DNA from: Frateuria defendens
GTDB lineage: Bacteria; Pseudomonadota; Gammaproteobacteria; Xanthomonadales; Rhodanobacteraceae
Length of the DNA: 58,679 bases
NCBI RefSeq assembly: GCF_001182895.1
Contig: NZ_LFQR01000051.1
Location: 1-58,679, forward strand
Direction: 5' to 3'
Shown here piece after piece: positions 44,575 through 52,512 of the stretch. Position 1 is the first letter of the stretch. Each line of letters begins with the position of its first letter. The notes beneath the pieces were generated by a model. It saw only the letters and a program-made list of their open reading frames with translations, had not been told where the DNA came from and did not search any database. The position numbers were made by a program, and so were the translations under genes.

Positions 44575-45768
44575 TCACGCCGCCTCGTCGGCCATGCGCG
44601 TGGGCGGCGTCGGACGCGGCGCCGTCTCCAAGCCGAACAGCGGCCGCAGCCAGCGCACGCGGCGTATCGCGAACTCATGCAGCAGCGCGCAGCCGGCCAC
44701 CGTGCCGAGCAGCACCAGCACCGGCTCGGCCACCGGGCCCAGGTGCAGCGGGAACAGCCGCCACGCCACGAAGAGCAGCACGCTCTGGTGCAGCACGTAC
44801 CACGGGTACACTGCCTCGCGCGCGTAGGGCAGCCAGCGGAACGGGCGGTTGAGGTAGGCGTGGCCCCAGCCGAGCACGGCGGCGATGGCGGTCCAGCAGT
44901 ACAGGTAGCGCAGCGCGTCGATCATCAGCCTGGCCGTGACCAGGGTGGCGGGCGACAACGGCCGCCCGGCCAGGAGGCCGCCGGCGAACTTGTCCAGGAA
45001 CAGGTACAGCCCGAAGCTCGCCAGGGCCAGCGCCAGGGCGCGCCGGCGCAGGCCGGACAGCGCCTCCCACAGCCCGGCGTCGGTCCCAAGCAGGTAGCCG
45101 TAGAGGAAGCAGGTGGCGTAGATGGCATGCGCATACCAGTCGCCGACCAAGGCGTGGGTCTCCGGAAAGCGGTGGCGCCAGAGCACGCCCGCCAGGCACA
45201 GCGGCAGCGCCGGCGCCAGCAGCAGCGCGGTGCCGCGCAGGCGGCGCAGGCCCGCGCACGCGCGCCGGCCAGCCGGCGACGCCAGCAACGGCAGCAGGGC
45301 CAGCAGCAGCATCGTGTACAGCCACAGGTAGGACAGATACCACAGGTGGTTCCAGGTCAGCCCGTAGTCCCGGTAGCCGTGAGTCCAGTAGTGCAGCAGG
45401 AAGGCGCCGAAGCCGGGCGCGACCGCCCGCTCCGCCAGCCCCTGCACGTAGGGCTGGATGGGCACCACCACCAGCATGCCGAAGGCCAGCGGCAGCTGCA
45501 GGCGCACGCTGCGCTTCCAGGCCAGTTCCGGCAGGCTCGTCCTGCCGCGGAGGAAATGCACCGCCAGGCCGGAGATCACGAACAGCAGCTCCATCCGCCA
45601 GCGGTTGAGGAACAGCATGGGGTACTGCAGCCATTCGGCCAGGTGGCCGCTCTTGAGGTTGAAGCCCCAGTCGCTCACCGGCGCCACGTAGAGCATGCCG
45701 GCGTGGTAGAGGATCAGCAGGCCGAAGGCGAAGACGCGCAGGGCGTCGATGTCGTGGCGGCGGGGCAT
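44575..45768 (-). CDS. Integral-membrane acyltransferase (acyltransferase-3/OpgC-like)
   Basis: 397 residues, about ten membrane helices. The opening RRHDIDALRVFAFGLLILYHAGMLY carries the family's DxLR and catalytic-type His; MELLFVISGLAVHFLRGR is the second conserved block. It probably transfers acyl groups to a surface or periplasmic glycan or another extracytoplasmic acceptor, as OpgC and OafA do; the acceptor is unknown. AGGAG 7 bases before ATG 45768 supports the start. It is divergent from a membrane LytTR regulator, with four GGGACAA-like half-sites between them, so it is a likely target of that regulator. Confidence 0.88.
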   Translation of the reverse strand: MPRRHDIDALRVFAFGLLILYHAGMLYVAPVSDWGFNLKSGHLAEWLQYPMLFLNRWRMELLFVISGLAVHFLRGRTSLPELAWKRSVRLQLPLAFGMLVVVPIQPYVQGLAERAVAPGFGAFLLHYWTHGYRDYGLTWNHLWYLSYLWLYTMLLLALLPLLASPAGRRACAGLRRLRGTALLLAPALPLCLAGVLWRHRFPETHALVGDWYAHAIYATCFLYGYLLGTDAGLWEALSGLRRRALALALASFGLYLFLDKFAGGLLAGRPLSPATLVTARLMIDALRYLYCWTAIAAVLGWGHAYLNRPFRWLPYAREAVYPWYVLHQSVLLFVAWRLFPLHLGPVAEPVLVLLGTVAGCALLHEFAIRRVRWLRPLFGLETAPRPTPPTRMADEAA

Positions 45769-45815
45769 GGCGGAACTCCTGGCGGGGAGGTCCCAGCCTC
45801 GGCGCGGGGGCGGTG

Positions 45816-45880
45816 TTTGTCCCGCGCCAAGTGATTGTCCGCAGGGGATTTGGGACAAGCGGCGGCTGGGTGGGACGAAC
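45816..45880. promoter_or_regulatory. Array of four GGGACAA-like half-sites in a divergent promoter
   Basis: TTTGTCCC (45816-45823), ATTGTCC (45834-45840), GGGACAAG (45852-45859) and GGGACGAA (45872-45879). The first two face one way and the last two the other, with start-to-start spacing of 18, 18 and 20 bp, about two helical turns each. They occupy the space between the acyltransferase and LytTR starts, and the right-hand pair lies about 50 and 70 bp upstream of the LytTR gene's likely transcription start. Candidate binding sites for the adjacent LytTR regulator. Confidence 0.6.
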
Positions 45881-45918
45881 GGTGGGGCCGGCATGGAGGC
45901 CGGGGACGGCAGGGCGGC

Positions 45919-45924
45919 TAGAAT
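45919..45924 (+). promoter_or_regulatory. Candidate -10 box (TAGAAT) of the LytTR gene, leaderless
   Basis: TAGAAT in GGCTAGAATCG ends 7 bp before ATG 45932, so transcription would start at or next to the start codon. No -35 box at 17 bp, which fits a promoter needing an activator bound at the half-sites upstream. Confidence 0.45.
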
Positions 45925-45931
45925 CGCCGCG

Positions 45932-46807
45932 ATGGACAAGCCCCGCGACTTCTACGAAAGCTTCAAGCCCTGGCGGAAACCCTTCGAGGTGGGGTTCTGG
46001 CTGATCGCGATCGGGCTCAACACGACCTTCAACATCGTCGTCTCGCTGGCCGATCACCCGCGCGCCCAGACCTGGGAGCCATGGGTCTGGGAATGGACGA
46101 GCACGGCGGTGGTGCTGGCCCTGCTGCCCGCGATCCAAAAAGCGGAGCAGCTCTGGCCGCTGCGCTGGGACAGCTGGCGCCGCCACCTGCCGGTGCACGT
46201 GGCGGCCAGCCTCGTGTTCAGCGTGCTGCACGTCACCGGCATGGTGCTGCTGCGCAAGGCCGCCTACGCGCTGGCGGGTGGGCATTACGACTTCGGCAAC
46301 GGGTGGCGCCAGTTCGGCTACGAATACCTCAAGGACGTGCGCACCTATTTCTTCATCCTTGGCGTGATCGACCTCTACCGGTTCTGGCTGCTGCGCCTGC
46401 AAGGCGAGGCCCGGCTGCTCGCCGAGCCCGACGAAGGCCCGCCGGTGGAGCCCATCGACCGGCCCGAACGCTTCCTGGTGCGCAAGCTGGGCAAGGAGTT
46501 CCTGGTCAACGCGCGCGAGGTGGAATGGGTGCAGGCGGCGGGCAACTACGTGAACCTGCACGTGCGCGGCCGCGACTACCCGCTGCGCGCCACCATGGCC
46601 GGCATCGAGCAGCGGCTGGACCCGGCGCGCTTCGTGCGCGTGCACCGCAGCTACCTGGTCAACCTCGACTACCTGGCCGAGATCGAGCCGCTGGACACCG
46701 GCGATGCCCGCCTCACCCTGCGCGACGGCGCCCAGGTGCCGTGCAGCCGGCGCTATCGCACGCCGCTGCGCGAGCGCTTCGGCGAGGCCGGCGCGCCGGC
46801 GGCCTGA
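45932..46807 (+). CDS. Membrane-anchored LytTR-family transcriptional regulator
   Basis: 291 residues. The N-terminal half has about four membrane helices (starting VGFWLIAIGLNTTFNIVVSLA, about residues 19-40, to about 150). A linker leads to a LytTR DNA-binding domain (about 185-285) with RFLVRKLGKEFLVNAREVEWVQAAGNYVNLHVRG and RFVRVHRSYLVNLDYLAEIEP, ending CSRRYRTPLRERF. There is no receiver domain, so it may sense a membrane signal directly. Start ATG 45932 has no ribosome-binding site but a -10 box 7 bp away. It is divergent from the acyltransferase, its likely target along with itself. Confidence 0.9.
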   Translation: MDKPRDFYESFKPWRKPFEVGFWLIAIGLNTTFNIVVSLADHPRAQTWEPWVWEWTSTAVVLALLPAIQKAEQLWPLRWDSWRRHLPVHVAASLVFSVLHVTGMVLLRKAAYALAGGHYDFGNGWRQFGYEYLKDVRTYFFILGVIDLYRFWLLRLQGEARLLAEPDEGPPVEPIDRPERFLVRKLGKEFLVNAREVEWVQAAGNYVNLHVRGRDYPLRATMAGIEQRLDPARFVRVHRSYLVNLDYLAEIEPLDTGDARLTLRDGAQVPCSRRYRTPLRERFGEAGAPAA

Positions 46808-46970
46808 GCGGGTACATCGGAGGACGGGCTGCCCGGCCGCGCGGGAGGACGCCGGCGCGCGAGGCGCCTCCGGCCCCGTGCCGGCGCAGCGGTTGCCGAA
46901 GGCGGCGGCGGTTGCGCGGTCGTGCGGCCCGCTCCACTCTAACGGCCTGTCCCTGCCACGGTAGCCGCCG

Positions 46971-47699
46971 ATGAAGATGTTCCGTCCGCTTCGCCATTCC
47001 GTCGCCGTGCCGCTGGCCGCCGTGCTGGCGCTGGCCGGGTGCTCGCAGCAGGGCGATCAGGCCGCCGCGCCGGCGCCGGCCCAGCCTTCGGCGGCGGACG
47101 TCTCGCGCAAGCTCGACACCTACCGCCAGCTGCTGCGCATCCACAACGACGAGCTGGCGGTGCAGCAGGGGCACGACATCCTCGATCACTTCCCGAATAC
47201 CGATGCCGCGAAGGAAGTGCAGCAGACCCTGCCGGCGATCGAGCAGCGCTGGAAGAGCGAGCGCGAGAAGAACCGCCTCGCCGCGCTGTGGTATTACCAG
47301 GTGACGCCGATGGCCGGCGGCACCCAGTCCACCGCCACCATCTACTCCAACCCGCCCTCCGGCGAGAATCGCGTGCAGCTGGTGCTGCGCCGGCACACGG
47401 CCTGGGGGCAGAACGCCTTCCTCTACGGCAGCGGGCACGGCTTCGTCTGCCGCGGCAACTGCACCCTGCCGGCCGTCGTCGACGGCAGGAAGACCGGCAT
47501 CAAGGTGTTCGCGCCGCCCAGCGGCGAGCCGGCGCTGATGATCCGCGACGACAAGGCCTTCGTCGCCCTGCTCGCCAAGGCGAAGAAGATCAGCCTGGAC
47601 GTGACCCGGGTCGACGGCGAGAAGAAGGAGACGCTGGTGTACGAGGTGGGCGGCTTCGACCCCGAAAAGTGGAAGCCGCTGCCCAAGGGCAAGAAGTAG
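46971..47699 (+). CDS. Lipoprotein of unknown function
   Basis: 242 residues. The signal ends with VLALAGC (lipidated Cys24). A Gln/Ala/Pro linker precedes a helical part (about 42-90: KLDTYRQLLRIHNDELAVQQGHDILDHFPNTDAAKEVQQTLPAIEQRW), tetratricopeptide-like, then a beta-rich domain (about 105-230) including two Cys in GHGFVCRGNCTLPAVVDG that may form a disulphide. It ends in a Lys-rich tail. No known family recognised. The next genes also encode small envelope proteins in the same direction. Confidence 0.75.
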   Translation: MKMFRPLRHSVAVPLAAVLALAGCSQQGDQAAAPAPAQPSAADVSRKLDTYRQLLRIHNDELAVQQGHDILDHFPNTDAAKEVQQTLPAIEQRWKSEREKNRLAALWYYQVTPMAGGTQSTATIYSNPPSGENRVQLVLRRHTAWGQNAFLYGSGHGFVCRGNCTLPAVVDGRKTGIKVFAPPSGEPALMIRDDKAFVALLAKAKKISLDVTRVDGEKKETLVYEVGGFDPEKWKPLPKGKK

Positions 47700-47750
47700 C
47701 GCGCGCCGGGCGGCGACCCGGGCGGCAACTTGCGTAGGAGGATCGATGCC

Positions 47751-48215
47751 ATGACTGTCCTGCGAGTCGTTCTCGGATGCGGCCTCGCGGCCCTGCTCGC
47801 CGCCTGCGCCAACCCCGCCCGCGATGCGCGCATCGCCCAGCGCGAGGCGGCCTACCGGGCCGCGGCCGGCGAGCCGGTGAAGAGCTTCCGCTTCTTCGAC
47901 CTGTACACCTGGGAGCCGCTCAACGACACCCAGCTGGTGGTCTACCCGCGGGCGAGCGAGGCGTGGCTGCTCGACGTGGACGGCGGCTGCCGCGACCTGG
48001 TGTTCGCCAACACCATCGGCCTCACCTCCAACCTGCACCAGGTGATGGTGCGCTTCGACAAGGTGCTCACCGGCCGGCGCAACTTCCCCTGCACCATCAT
48101 GCAGATCCGCCCGGTGGACCTGGCCCGCTTCAAGGCCGCCCAGGCCGAAAAGCGCCCGGTCGAGGCGCGCGAGCGCGGCGAGGCGCCGGCCCCGGCCGCA
48201 TCGAACGGCTACTGA
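47751..48215 (+). CDS. Small lipoprotein, DUF6491-like
   Basis: 154 residues. The signal ends LLAAC (Cys19). The mature domain KSFRFFDLYTWEPLNDTQLVVYPRASEAWLLDVDGGCRDLVFANTIGLTS...VLTGRRNFPCTIMQIRPVD resembles small beta-rich DUF6491 proteins of Xanthomonadales; two cysteines probably pair. The C-terminal tail is charged then Ala/Pro-rich. AGGAGG about 8 bases before ATG 47751 sets the start. Function unknown; the family name is a moderate-confidence recall. Confidence 0.75.
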   Translation: MTVLRVVLGCGLAALLAACANPARDARIAQREAAYRAAAGEPVKSFRFFDLYTWEPLNDTQLVVYPRASEAWLLDVDGGCRDLVFANTIGLTSNLHQVMVRFDKVLTGRRNFPCTIMQIRPVDLARFKAAQAEKRPVEARERGEAPAPAASNGY

Positions 48216-48243
48216 CGGACCCCATCGGCGGAGGGACCCGCGC

Positions 48244-48504
48244 ATGCAGGAACCGGACATCCACTGCCCGCACTGCGCCTGGCGCCCGCCGGGCAGAAGT
48301 CGCTGGTGGTGCGCGCCGCGTACGGGCGGCTGCAGCACCCTGTGGAACACCTTCTGGACCGGCGGCGTCTGTCCGGGCTGCGCCTACCGCTGGGAGATCA
48401 CCGCCTGCCTCGCCTGCAAGCGCTTCGCGCCGCACCGCGACTGGTACCACTGGCCGGAGCCGGCGTCGGAGGCGCGCGAGGCGGAACGGGAAGGCACGGC
48501 CTAG
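48244..48504 (+). CDS. Small eight-cysteine double zinc-ribbon protein
   Basis: 86 residues with Cys at 8, 11, 23, 30, 43, 46, 55 and 58 (CPHC, C-x6-C, CPGC, CLAC), forming two interleaved zinc-ribbon sites. Trp-rich signature segments lie between them (WNTFWTGG, RWEITACLACKRFAPHRDWYHW). No signal peptide, so cytosolic. It resembles a conserved hypothetical family that I cannot name; a nucleic-acid or protein-binding role is only a guess. It starts 28 bp after the preceding lipoprotein gene. Confidence 0.75.
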   Translation: MQEPDIHCPHCAWRPPGRSRWWCAPRTGGCSTLWNTFWTGGVCPGCAYRWEITACLACKRFAPHRDWYHWPEPASEAREAEREGTA

Positions 48505-48573
48505 GGCGCACCTGCGCCTTCACGCAGCCTTGGCCGCTGCGCGCGCCTCGCCGCGCGCCGCCGCCGCCGAGGT

Positions 48574-48634
48574 GCGGGAGCGCGCTTGCGCGCGGCAAAC
48601 ACTGTGGCAACGAGGTCGCGCGAGGCGCGTCGCC
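48574..48634. repeat. REP-like intergenic palindrome, copy C (degenerate)
   Basis: GCGGGAGCGCGCTTGCGCGCG at the left and GTCGCGCGAGGCGCGTCGCC at the right. It is a weaker relative of the elements at 24675-24747 and 36909-36990, in the gap between the zinc-ribbon gene and the ferritin-like gene, which converge. Confidence 0.5.
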
Positions 48635-48668
48635 GACGGGTTGCGTCGACAGGATCGTGAGCGGGCTC

Positions 48669-49490
48669 TCAGTGCAGGAACAGCTTCTCGGCCAGCTTGG
48701 CCAGCGGCTTCTCCAGCGCGTTCTGCAGCCGGGCCGGCAGGTCCAGCGGTTTGAGCAGCATCTTCACCGTCATCTCGGCGGGGATGTGCCGGCGCAGCAG
48801 GCCCTCGGCCTTGCCGGTGATGCGCTTGAACTCGGCGCGGTTGCCCTTGAGGTGCGGGTAGCAGCGGTCGAACACGTGGCGCAGGGCGATGTCGCCGTCC
48901 TCGCTCTTGATCTCGTTGACCCGCCGCAGCAGCGCGCGGAACACCTTGTAGCGCCCGAAGCCTTCCTTCTCCCGGTATTGGCGGAAGAACTGGTAGAAGT
49001 GCTTGTAGTGGCGCACCTCGTCGCTCTTGATGTGGTTGGTGAGCTGCTTGAGTACCGGCTCGTCGGTGATGTCGTTGAGCGCGCGGTAGAGGCTGGCGGT
49101 GCCGGTCTCCACCACGCAGCGCGCGGCCAGCTCCAGCCCGCGGCTGGGTTCGAGCTGCTCGCTGGTGCACACCGCGCCGTACTCGTCCCAGAACGACTTG
49201 AACGCCGCCTCCCAGTCGAACTCCGGCCACACATGCTTGACGTAGGTGGCCAGCGCGCGGCCGTGCTGCAGTTCCTCGTGCTCCCAGTGCTGGCTGAGCC
49301 AGCCCTGCAAGGCCTCGTCGCCGGCGAAGTGGTCGACCAGGTTGTGCGTGTACAGGTCCGAGCCGCTCTCCACGAAGGAGGCGCTGCAAAGCAGGAAGAA
49401 AAGGTCCTCGTTGTGCCGGATGCGTTGGATCTCGATGCGGTCGAAATCGAAGCTCTCGAGGGTCCAGGGCAGCGATGCGGCGTAACTCAC
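48669..49490 (-). CDS. Ferritin-like diiron-carboxylate protein
   Basis: 273 residues, soluble, mainly helical. The classic diiron ligand pattern is visible: Glu41 (VESGSDLY), Glu73-x2-His76 (HEELQHG), Glu128 (VETGTASLYRAL) and Glu158-x2-His161 (SDEVRHYKHF). This is an oxygenase/desaturase-like four-helix bundle rather than an iron-storage shell. The reaction is unknown. The C-terminal 70 residues are basic and helical (LKPLDLPARLQNALEKPLAKLAEKL). It is a single gene on the minus strand, with about 250 bp of non-coding DNA upstream. Confidence 0.82.
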   Translation of the reverse strand: MSYAASLPWTLESFDFDRIEIQRIRHNEDLFFLLCSASFVESGSDLYTHNLVDHFAGDEALQGWLSQHWEHEELQHGRALATYVKHVWPEFDWEAAFKSFWDEYGAVCTSEQLEPSRGLELAARCVVETGTASLYRALNDITDEPVLKQLTNHIKSDEVRHYKHFYQFFRQYREKEGFGRYKVFRALLRRVNEIKSEDGDIALRHVFDRCYPHLKGNRAEFKRITGKAEGLLRRHIPAEMTVKMLLKPLDLPARLQNALEKPLAKLAEKLFLH

Positions 49491-49738
49491 TCTCGACTCC
49501 TGTCGGCGTGGGGCGGTGGGCAGTGTGACCGGATTATGACATCAGCGTCCGGGGCGACGGGTCAGGCGCGGCGCCGTGGCTGGCCCGCGTTGCCGTGACC
49601 GTTCAGCCATCGGCGGAGACGCCGCGCGGCGGCCTCGCCAGATGGCGTTCCGTGAGCGCCGGGCGCCCCGGCATGTTCGGGATGCGTTCGGGAAATCTTG
49701 CGGGGGCGCGGCGCGTGCCGGCAGGCGGCAAGGCGGCG

Positions 49739-50155
49739 CTACGGCACCACCGTGACCGGCACCCGCGCCCGCGCCAGCACGTCGCCGGAGACCGAGCCCA
49801 GCAACCAGCGCGCGAGCGCGCCGTGCGCCGTATGGCCGATCACGATGTGGTCGATGCCGTGCCGGCGCACCTGCTCCAGCAGCGCATCGCCGGGGTTGCC
49901 GAGCACCAGCTCCACGTCCATCAGCGGCCCGGCTTCGGGCGCCAGCGCCTTCAGTTCTTCCTCGAGGTCGCGCGCGCGCTGCTCGCCGTTGTCGGCCATC
50001 AGCAGCGCGCAGCCGTCGGCCATGCCTTCGGCGATCTTCAGCACCATCACCACGCGGAGCCGGCCGTGGCCGGCGCGCGCCTGTTCGACGGCGAAGCGGA
50101 AGGCGCGGCGCGAGGAATCCGAGCCGTCGTAGCCGACCAGCGCGTACTTGACCAT
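49739..50155 (-). CDS. Universal stress protein (UspA family)
   Basis: 138 residues. KYALVGYDGSDSSRRAFRFAVEQAR at the start and the ATP-binding G-x2-G-x9-G-Ser motif near the end (GHTAHGALARWLLGSVS) place it in the ATP-binding USP group, which responds to starvation and stress. AAGGGG 7 bases before ATG 50155 favours this start over the in-frame 50182. A single minus-strand gene. Confidence 0.92.
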   Translation of the reverse strand: MVKYALVGYDGSDSSRRAFRFAVEQARAGHGRLRVVMVLKIAEGMADGCALLMADNGEQRARDLEEELKALAPEAGPLMDVELVLGNPGDALLEQVRRHGIDHIVIGHTAHGALARWLLGSVSGDVLARARVPVTVVP

Positions 50156-50267
50156 GGCGATGCCCCTTGGAATCTGTTCCAACTCTCAGCATGGCCCGCG
50201 CCGGAAGCTGTTTGCGCGCAGGACCCGTGCTCCGTCGGGTCCGATGATGCGCCGCCGGCGCGCCGCG

Positions 50268-50612
50268 TCAATCGCGCACTTCGCGGCAGCGCCGCTCGAC
50301 GTGGGTGTTGGCGCGCTTGTCCTGCTGGTGCTCCTGCACCTTCTTGCCGGCGTAGCCGCCGGCCACCGCGCCGCCGACCGTGGCCAGCGTCTTGCCCTTG
50401 CCGCCGCCCACCTGGTGCCCCAGCAGGCCGCCGGCCACCGCGCCGATCGCGGTGCCGGCGATCTGGTGCTTGTCCTTGGGCTGGTCGCGCACCACCACGT
50501 CCTCGCAGACGGTGCGCGTGTGGCGGGTGCTCTGGGCCAGGGCGGGGCCGGTGAAGAGGCCGGCCAGCAGCGCGGCGGCGAATGCGGTGTTGCGGATCAT
50601 CGGCGGGTTCAT
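50268..50612 (-). CDS. Glycine-zipper 2TM-domain exported protein
   Basis: 114 residues. A signal peptide (about 1-26, ending ALA) is followed by GTAIGAVAGGLLGHQVGGGKGKTLATVGGAVAGGYAGKKV, a Gly-zipper pair of short membrane helices (about 52-92). Two Cys flank it (VCEDVV and RRCREV). Such SlyB/RcnB-like proteins sit in the envelope and often affect membrane integrity. Function unproven. It diverges from the next exported protein across a 197-bp region containing a 16-bp palindrome. Confidence 0.85.
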   Translation of the reverse strand: MNPPMIRNTAFAAALLAGLFTGPALAQSTRHTRTVCEDVVVRDQPKDKHQIAGTAIGAVAGGLLGHQVGGGKGKTLATVGGAVAGGYAGKKVQEHQQDKRANTHVERRCREVRD

Positions 50613-50648
50613 GGCATCCGTCCTTTGGCAGCGGTGACAGTTTCACGC

Positions 50649-50664
50649 TACGCCGCGCGGCGTA
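50649..50664. promoter_or_regulatory. Perfect 16-bp palindrome in a divergent promoter
   Basis: TACGCCGCGCGGCGTA, centred 44 bp from the start codon of the glycine-zipper gene and about 150 bp from the divergent gene. Candidate operator; being GC-rich it could also arise by chance. Confidence 0.35.
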
Positions 50665-50809
50665 AGCCATCCGTCAAACCCGGCTCACGGATTTCTCACG
50701 CGCCGCTGCCCATGCTGAACGGCGCGCCGGTCATGCGTCCATGCGTTCAGTCTGGCTCTCGCAGACTGCGGCCGCACCATATCCGTACCGTTGATAGAGG
50801 AGATTGACG

Positions 50810-51268
50810 ATGAGCAAGCGCAGTTTCGCTTTGGCTGGCCTGCTGCTGGCCTGCGCAGGCGCCCTGACGGCCGTGCCGTCCAGCCCGGCCCGCGCTGCCG
50901 ACGCCGAGGTGAAGTGCCACCTCCGCTTCAACCTGTCGGGTTGGTCGGTGATCTACAAGCACGCCGAAGGCAGCGGCACGGTGAGCTGCGACAACGGCCA
51001 GTCGGCGCGGGTGAAGATCCGCGTGGTCGGCGGCGGCCTCACCGCCGGCAAGTACCACATCGACAACGGCAAGGGCGAGATCACCCACGTGCACAGCATC
51101 GCCGACGTGTTCGGCGACTATGCGCAGGCCGGCGCGGAAGCCGGCGTGGTCAAGAGCTCGCAGGCCCAGGTGCTGACCAAGGGCACCACCTCGCTGGCGC
51201 TCACCGGCACCGGCGAAGGCATCAACCTCGGCGTCTCGGCGGGCAAGTTCACCATCAGCCGCCGTTGA
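50810..51268 (+). CDS. Exported protein of unknown function
   Basis: 152 residues. The signal peptide is about 1-30, ending SPARA-A. The mature part is beta-rich with two Cys ([30 protein letters not shown]) that can form a disulphide, then repeated Gly-rich strands ([18 protein letters not shown]). This resembles small periplasmic YSIRK-free lipocalin-like or DUF992-like proteins, but no family is claimed. AGAGGAG 7 bases before ATG 50810 sets the start. A terminator follows. Confidence 0.78.
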   Translation: MSKRSFALAGLLLACAGALTAVPSSPARAADAEVKCHLRFNLSGWSVIYKHAEGSGTVSCDNGQSARVKIRVVGGGLTAGKYHIDNGKGEITHVHSIADVFGDYAQAGAEAGVVKSSQAQVLTKGTTSLALTGTGEGINLGVSAGKFTISRR

Positions 51269-51311
51269 GAACGCTTGCCGCGGACGCCGCTTCCGGTGCC
51301 CGCGCGACCCG

Positions 51312-51340
51312 ATGCCCGCAGCCCGCTGCGGGCATTTTTA
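51312..51340 (+). terminator. Rho-independent terminator
   Basis: ATGCCCGCA and TGCGGGCAT arms around a 6-base GCCCGC loop, then TTTTA, 43 bp after the exported-protein stop. Confidence 0.85.
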
Positions 51341-51492
51341 TGGGCGGCGCGCGGCGTGGAGGCCGCCCTCCCGGCACCATCGACCGCACCGTTTGCGGCG
51401 CCGCGGTTGAACTGTGCGCCGGATGCCGCACTTCAGCAGGGTGCATGCGGTTCGCCGCTGCGGTCTTCCCCCCACGGCATCGAGGATTTCCC

Positions 51493-52356
51493 ATGAGTCA
51501 TGCGATCAACGCCGCCGCTTCCGGCCAGTTCAAGGTCGGCGGCGACATCACCGTCAACCGCCTCGGCTTCGGCGCCATGCGCGTCACCGGCAGGGGCATC
51601 TGGGGCGAGCCGGCCGACGGCGCCGCCGCGCGCGAGACGCTGCGCCGCCTGCCGGAACTGGGCGTCGACCTGATCGACACCGCCGACAGCTACGGCCCGT
51701 TCGTCAGCGAGGACCTGATCCGCGACGTGCTGCACCCCTACAAGGGCCTGCTGATCGCCACCAAGGGCGGGCTGACCCGCCACGGGCCGGACATCTGGGC
51801 GCCGGTGGGCCGGCCCGAATACCTGCGCCAGTGCGTGCTGATGAGCCTGCGCCGGCTGGGCGTGGAGCGCATCGACCTGTGGCAGCTGCACCGCATCGAC
51901 CCCAAGGTGCCGCGCGACGAGCAGTTCGACGCCATCGCGCGGATGCGCAAGGAAGGGCTGATCCGCCACGTGGGCCTCTCCGAGGTCGGCGTCGCGGACA
52001 TCGGGGCGGCGCAGAAGTATTTTCCGGTCGCCACCGTGCAGAACCGCTACAACCTCACCGACCGCCAGAGCGAGGCCGTGCTCGACTACAGCGAGGCGCA
52101 CGGCATCGGCTTCATTCCCTGGTATCCGCTGGCGGCGGGCGAACTGACCGGGCCGGGCTCGGCCTTCGCCCAGATCGCCCGGCGCCTGGGCGTGAGCAAC
52201 GGCCAGCTGGCGCTGGCCTGGCTGCTCAAGCGCTCGCCGGTGATGCTGCCGATCCCCGGCACCGGCAACCCGGAGCATCTGGTGCAGAACGTGGCGGCGG
52301 CGGGCATCGACCTGTCGGACGAGGATTTCGCCGTGCTGGACGGCCTGGCCCGCTGA
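51493..52356 (+). CDS. Aldo/keto reductase
   Basis: 287 residues, TIM-barrel oxidoreductase using NADPH. The catalytic tetrad is visible: Asp62 and Tyr67 (DTADSYGP), Lys in ATKGGL and His in WQLHRID. The cofactor-phosphate part lies near [16 protein letters not shown]. It fits the YdbC/AKR13-like bacterial group. Substrate unknown. Start ATG 51493; the longer open frame upstream overlaps the previous gene and its terminator and is rejected. Confidence 0.92.
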   Translation: MSHAINAAASGQFKVGGDITVNRLGFGAMRVTGRGIWGEPADGAAARETLRRLPELGVDLIDTADSYGPFVSEDLIRDVLHPYKGLLIATKGGLTRHGPDIWAPVGRPEYLRQCVLMSLRRLGVERIDLWQLHRIDPKVPRDEQFDAIARMRKEGLIRHVGLSEVGVADIGAAQKYFPVATVQNRYNLTDRQSEAVLDYSEAHGIGFIPWYPLAAGELTGPGSAFAQIARRLGVSNGQLALAWLLKRSPVMLPIPGTGNPEHLVQNVAAAGIDLSDEDFAVLDGLAR

Positions 52357-52384
52357 GCCGCTGGCGGGCCTTGTCGGGCTGGCT

Positions 52385-52450
52385 TCATCGGCCCCTGCGC
52401 GGGCCGATGATCGAGGCCGAGGGGCGCCGCGTCGAGGCGGCGCGGCGCCC
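52385..52450. repeat. Two tandem GC-rich hairpins between aldo/keto reductase and peroxiredoxin genes
   Basis: TCATCGGCCC/GGGCCGATGA (52385-52410, 6-base loop) and GGGCGCCGC/GCGGCGCCC (52422-52450). No T-runs. They may end or stabilise the reductase mRNA. Confidence 0.5.
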
Positions 52451-52512
52451 AGCAGGCCGGGGCGTGGCAGGCGGCGTACACTTCGGGTCTTGTCCATTGT
52501 CGGAGTCGTGCC

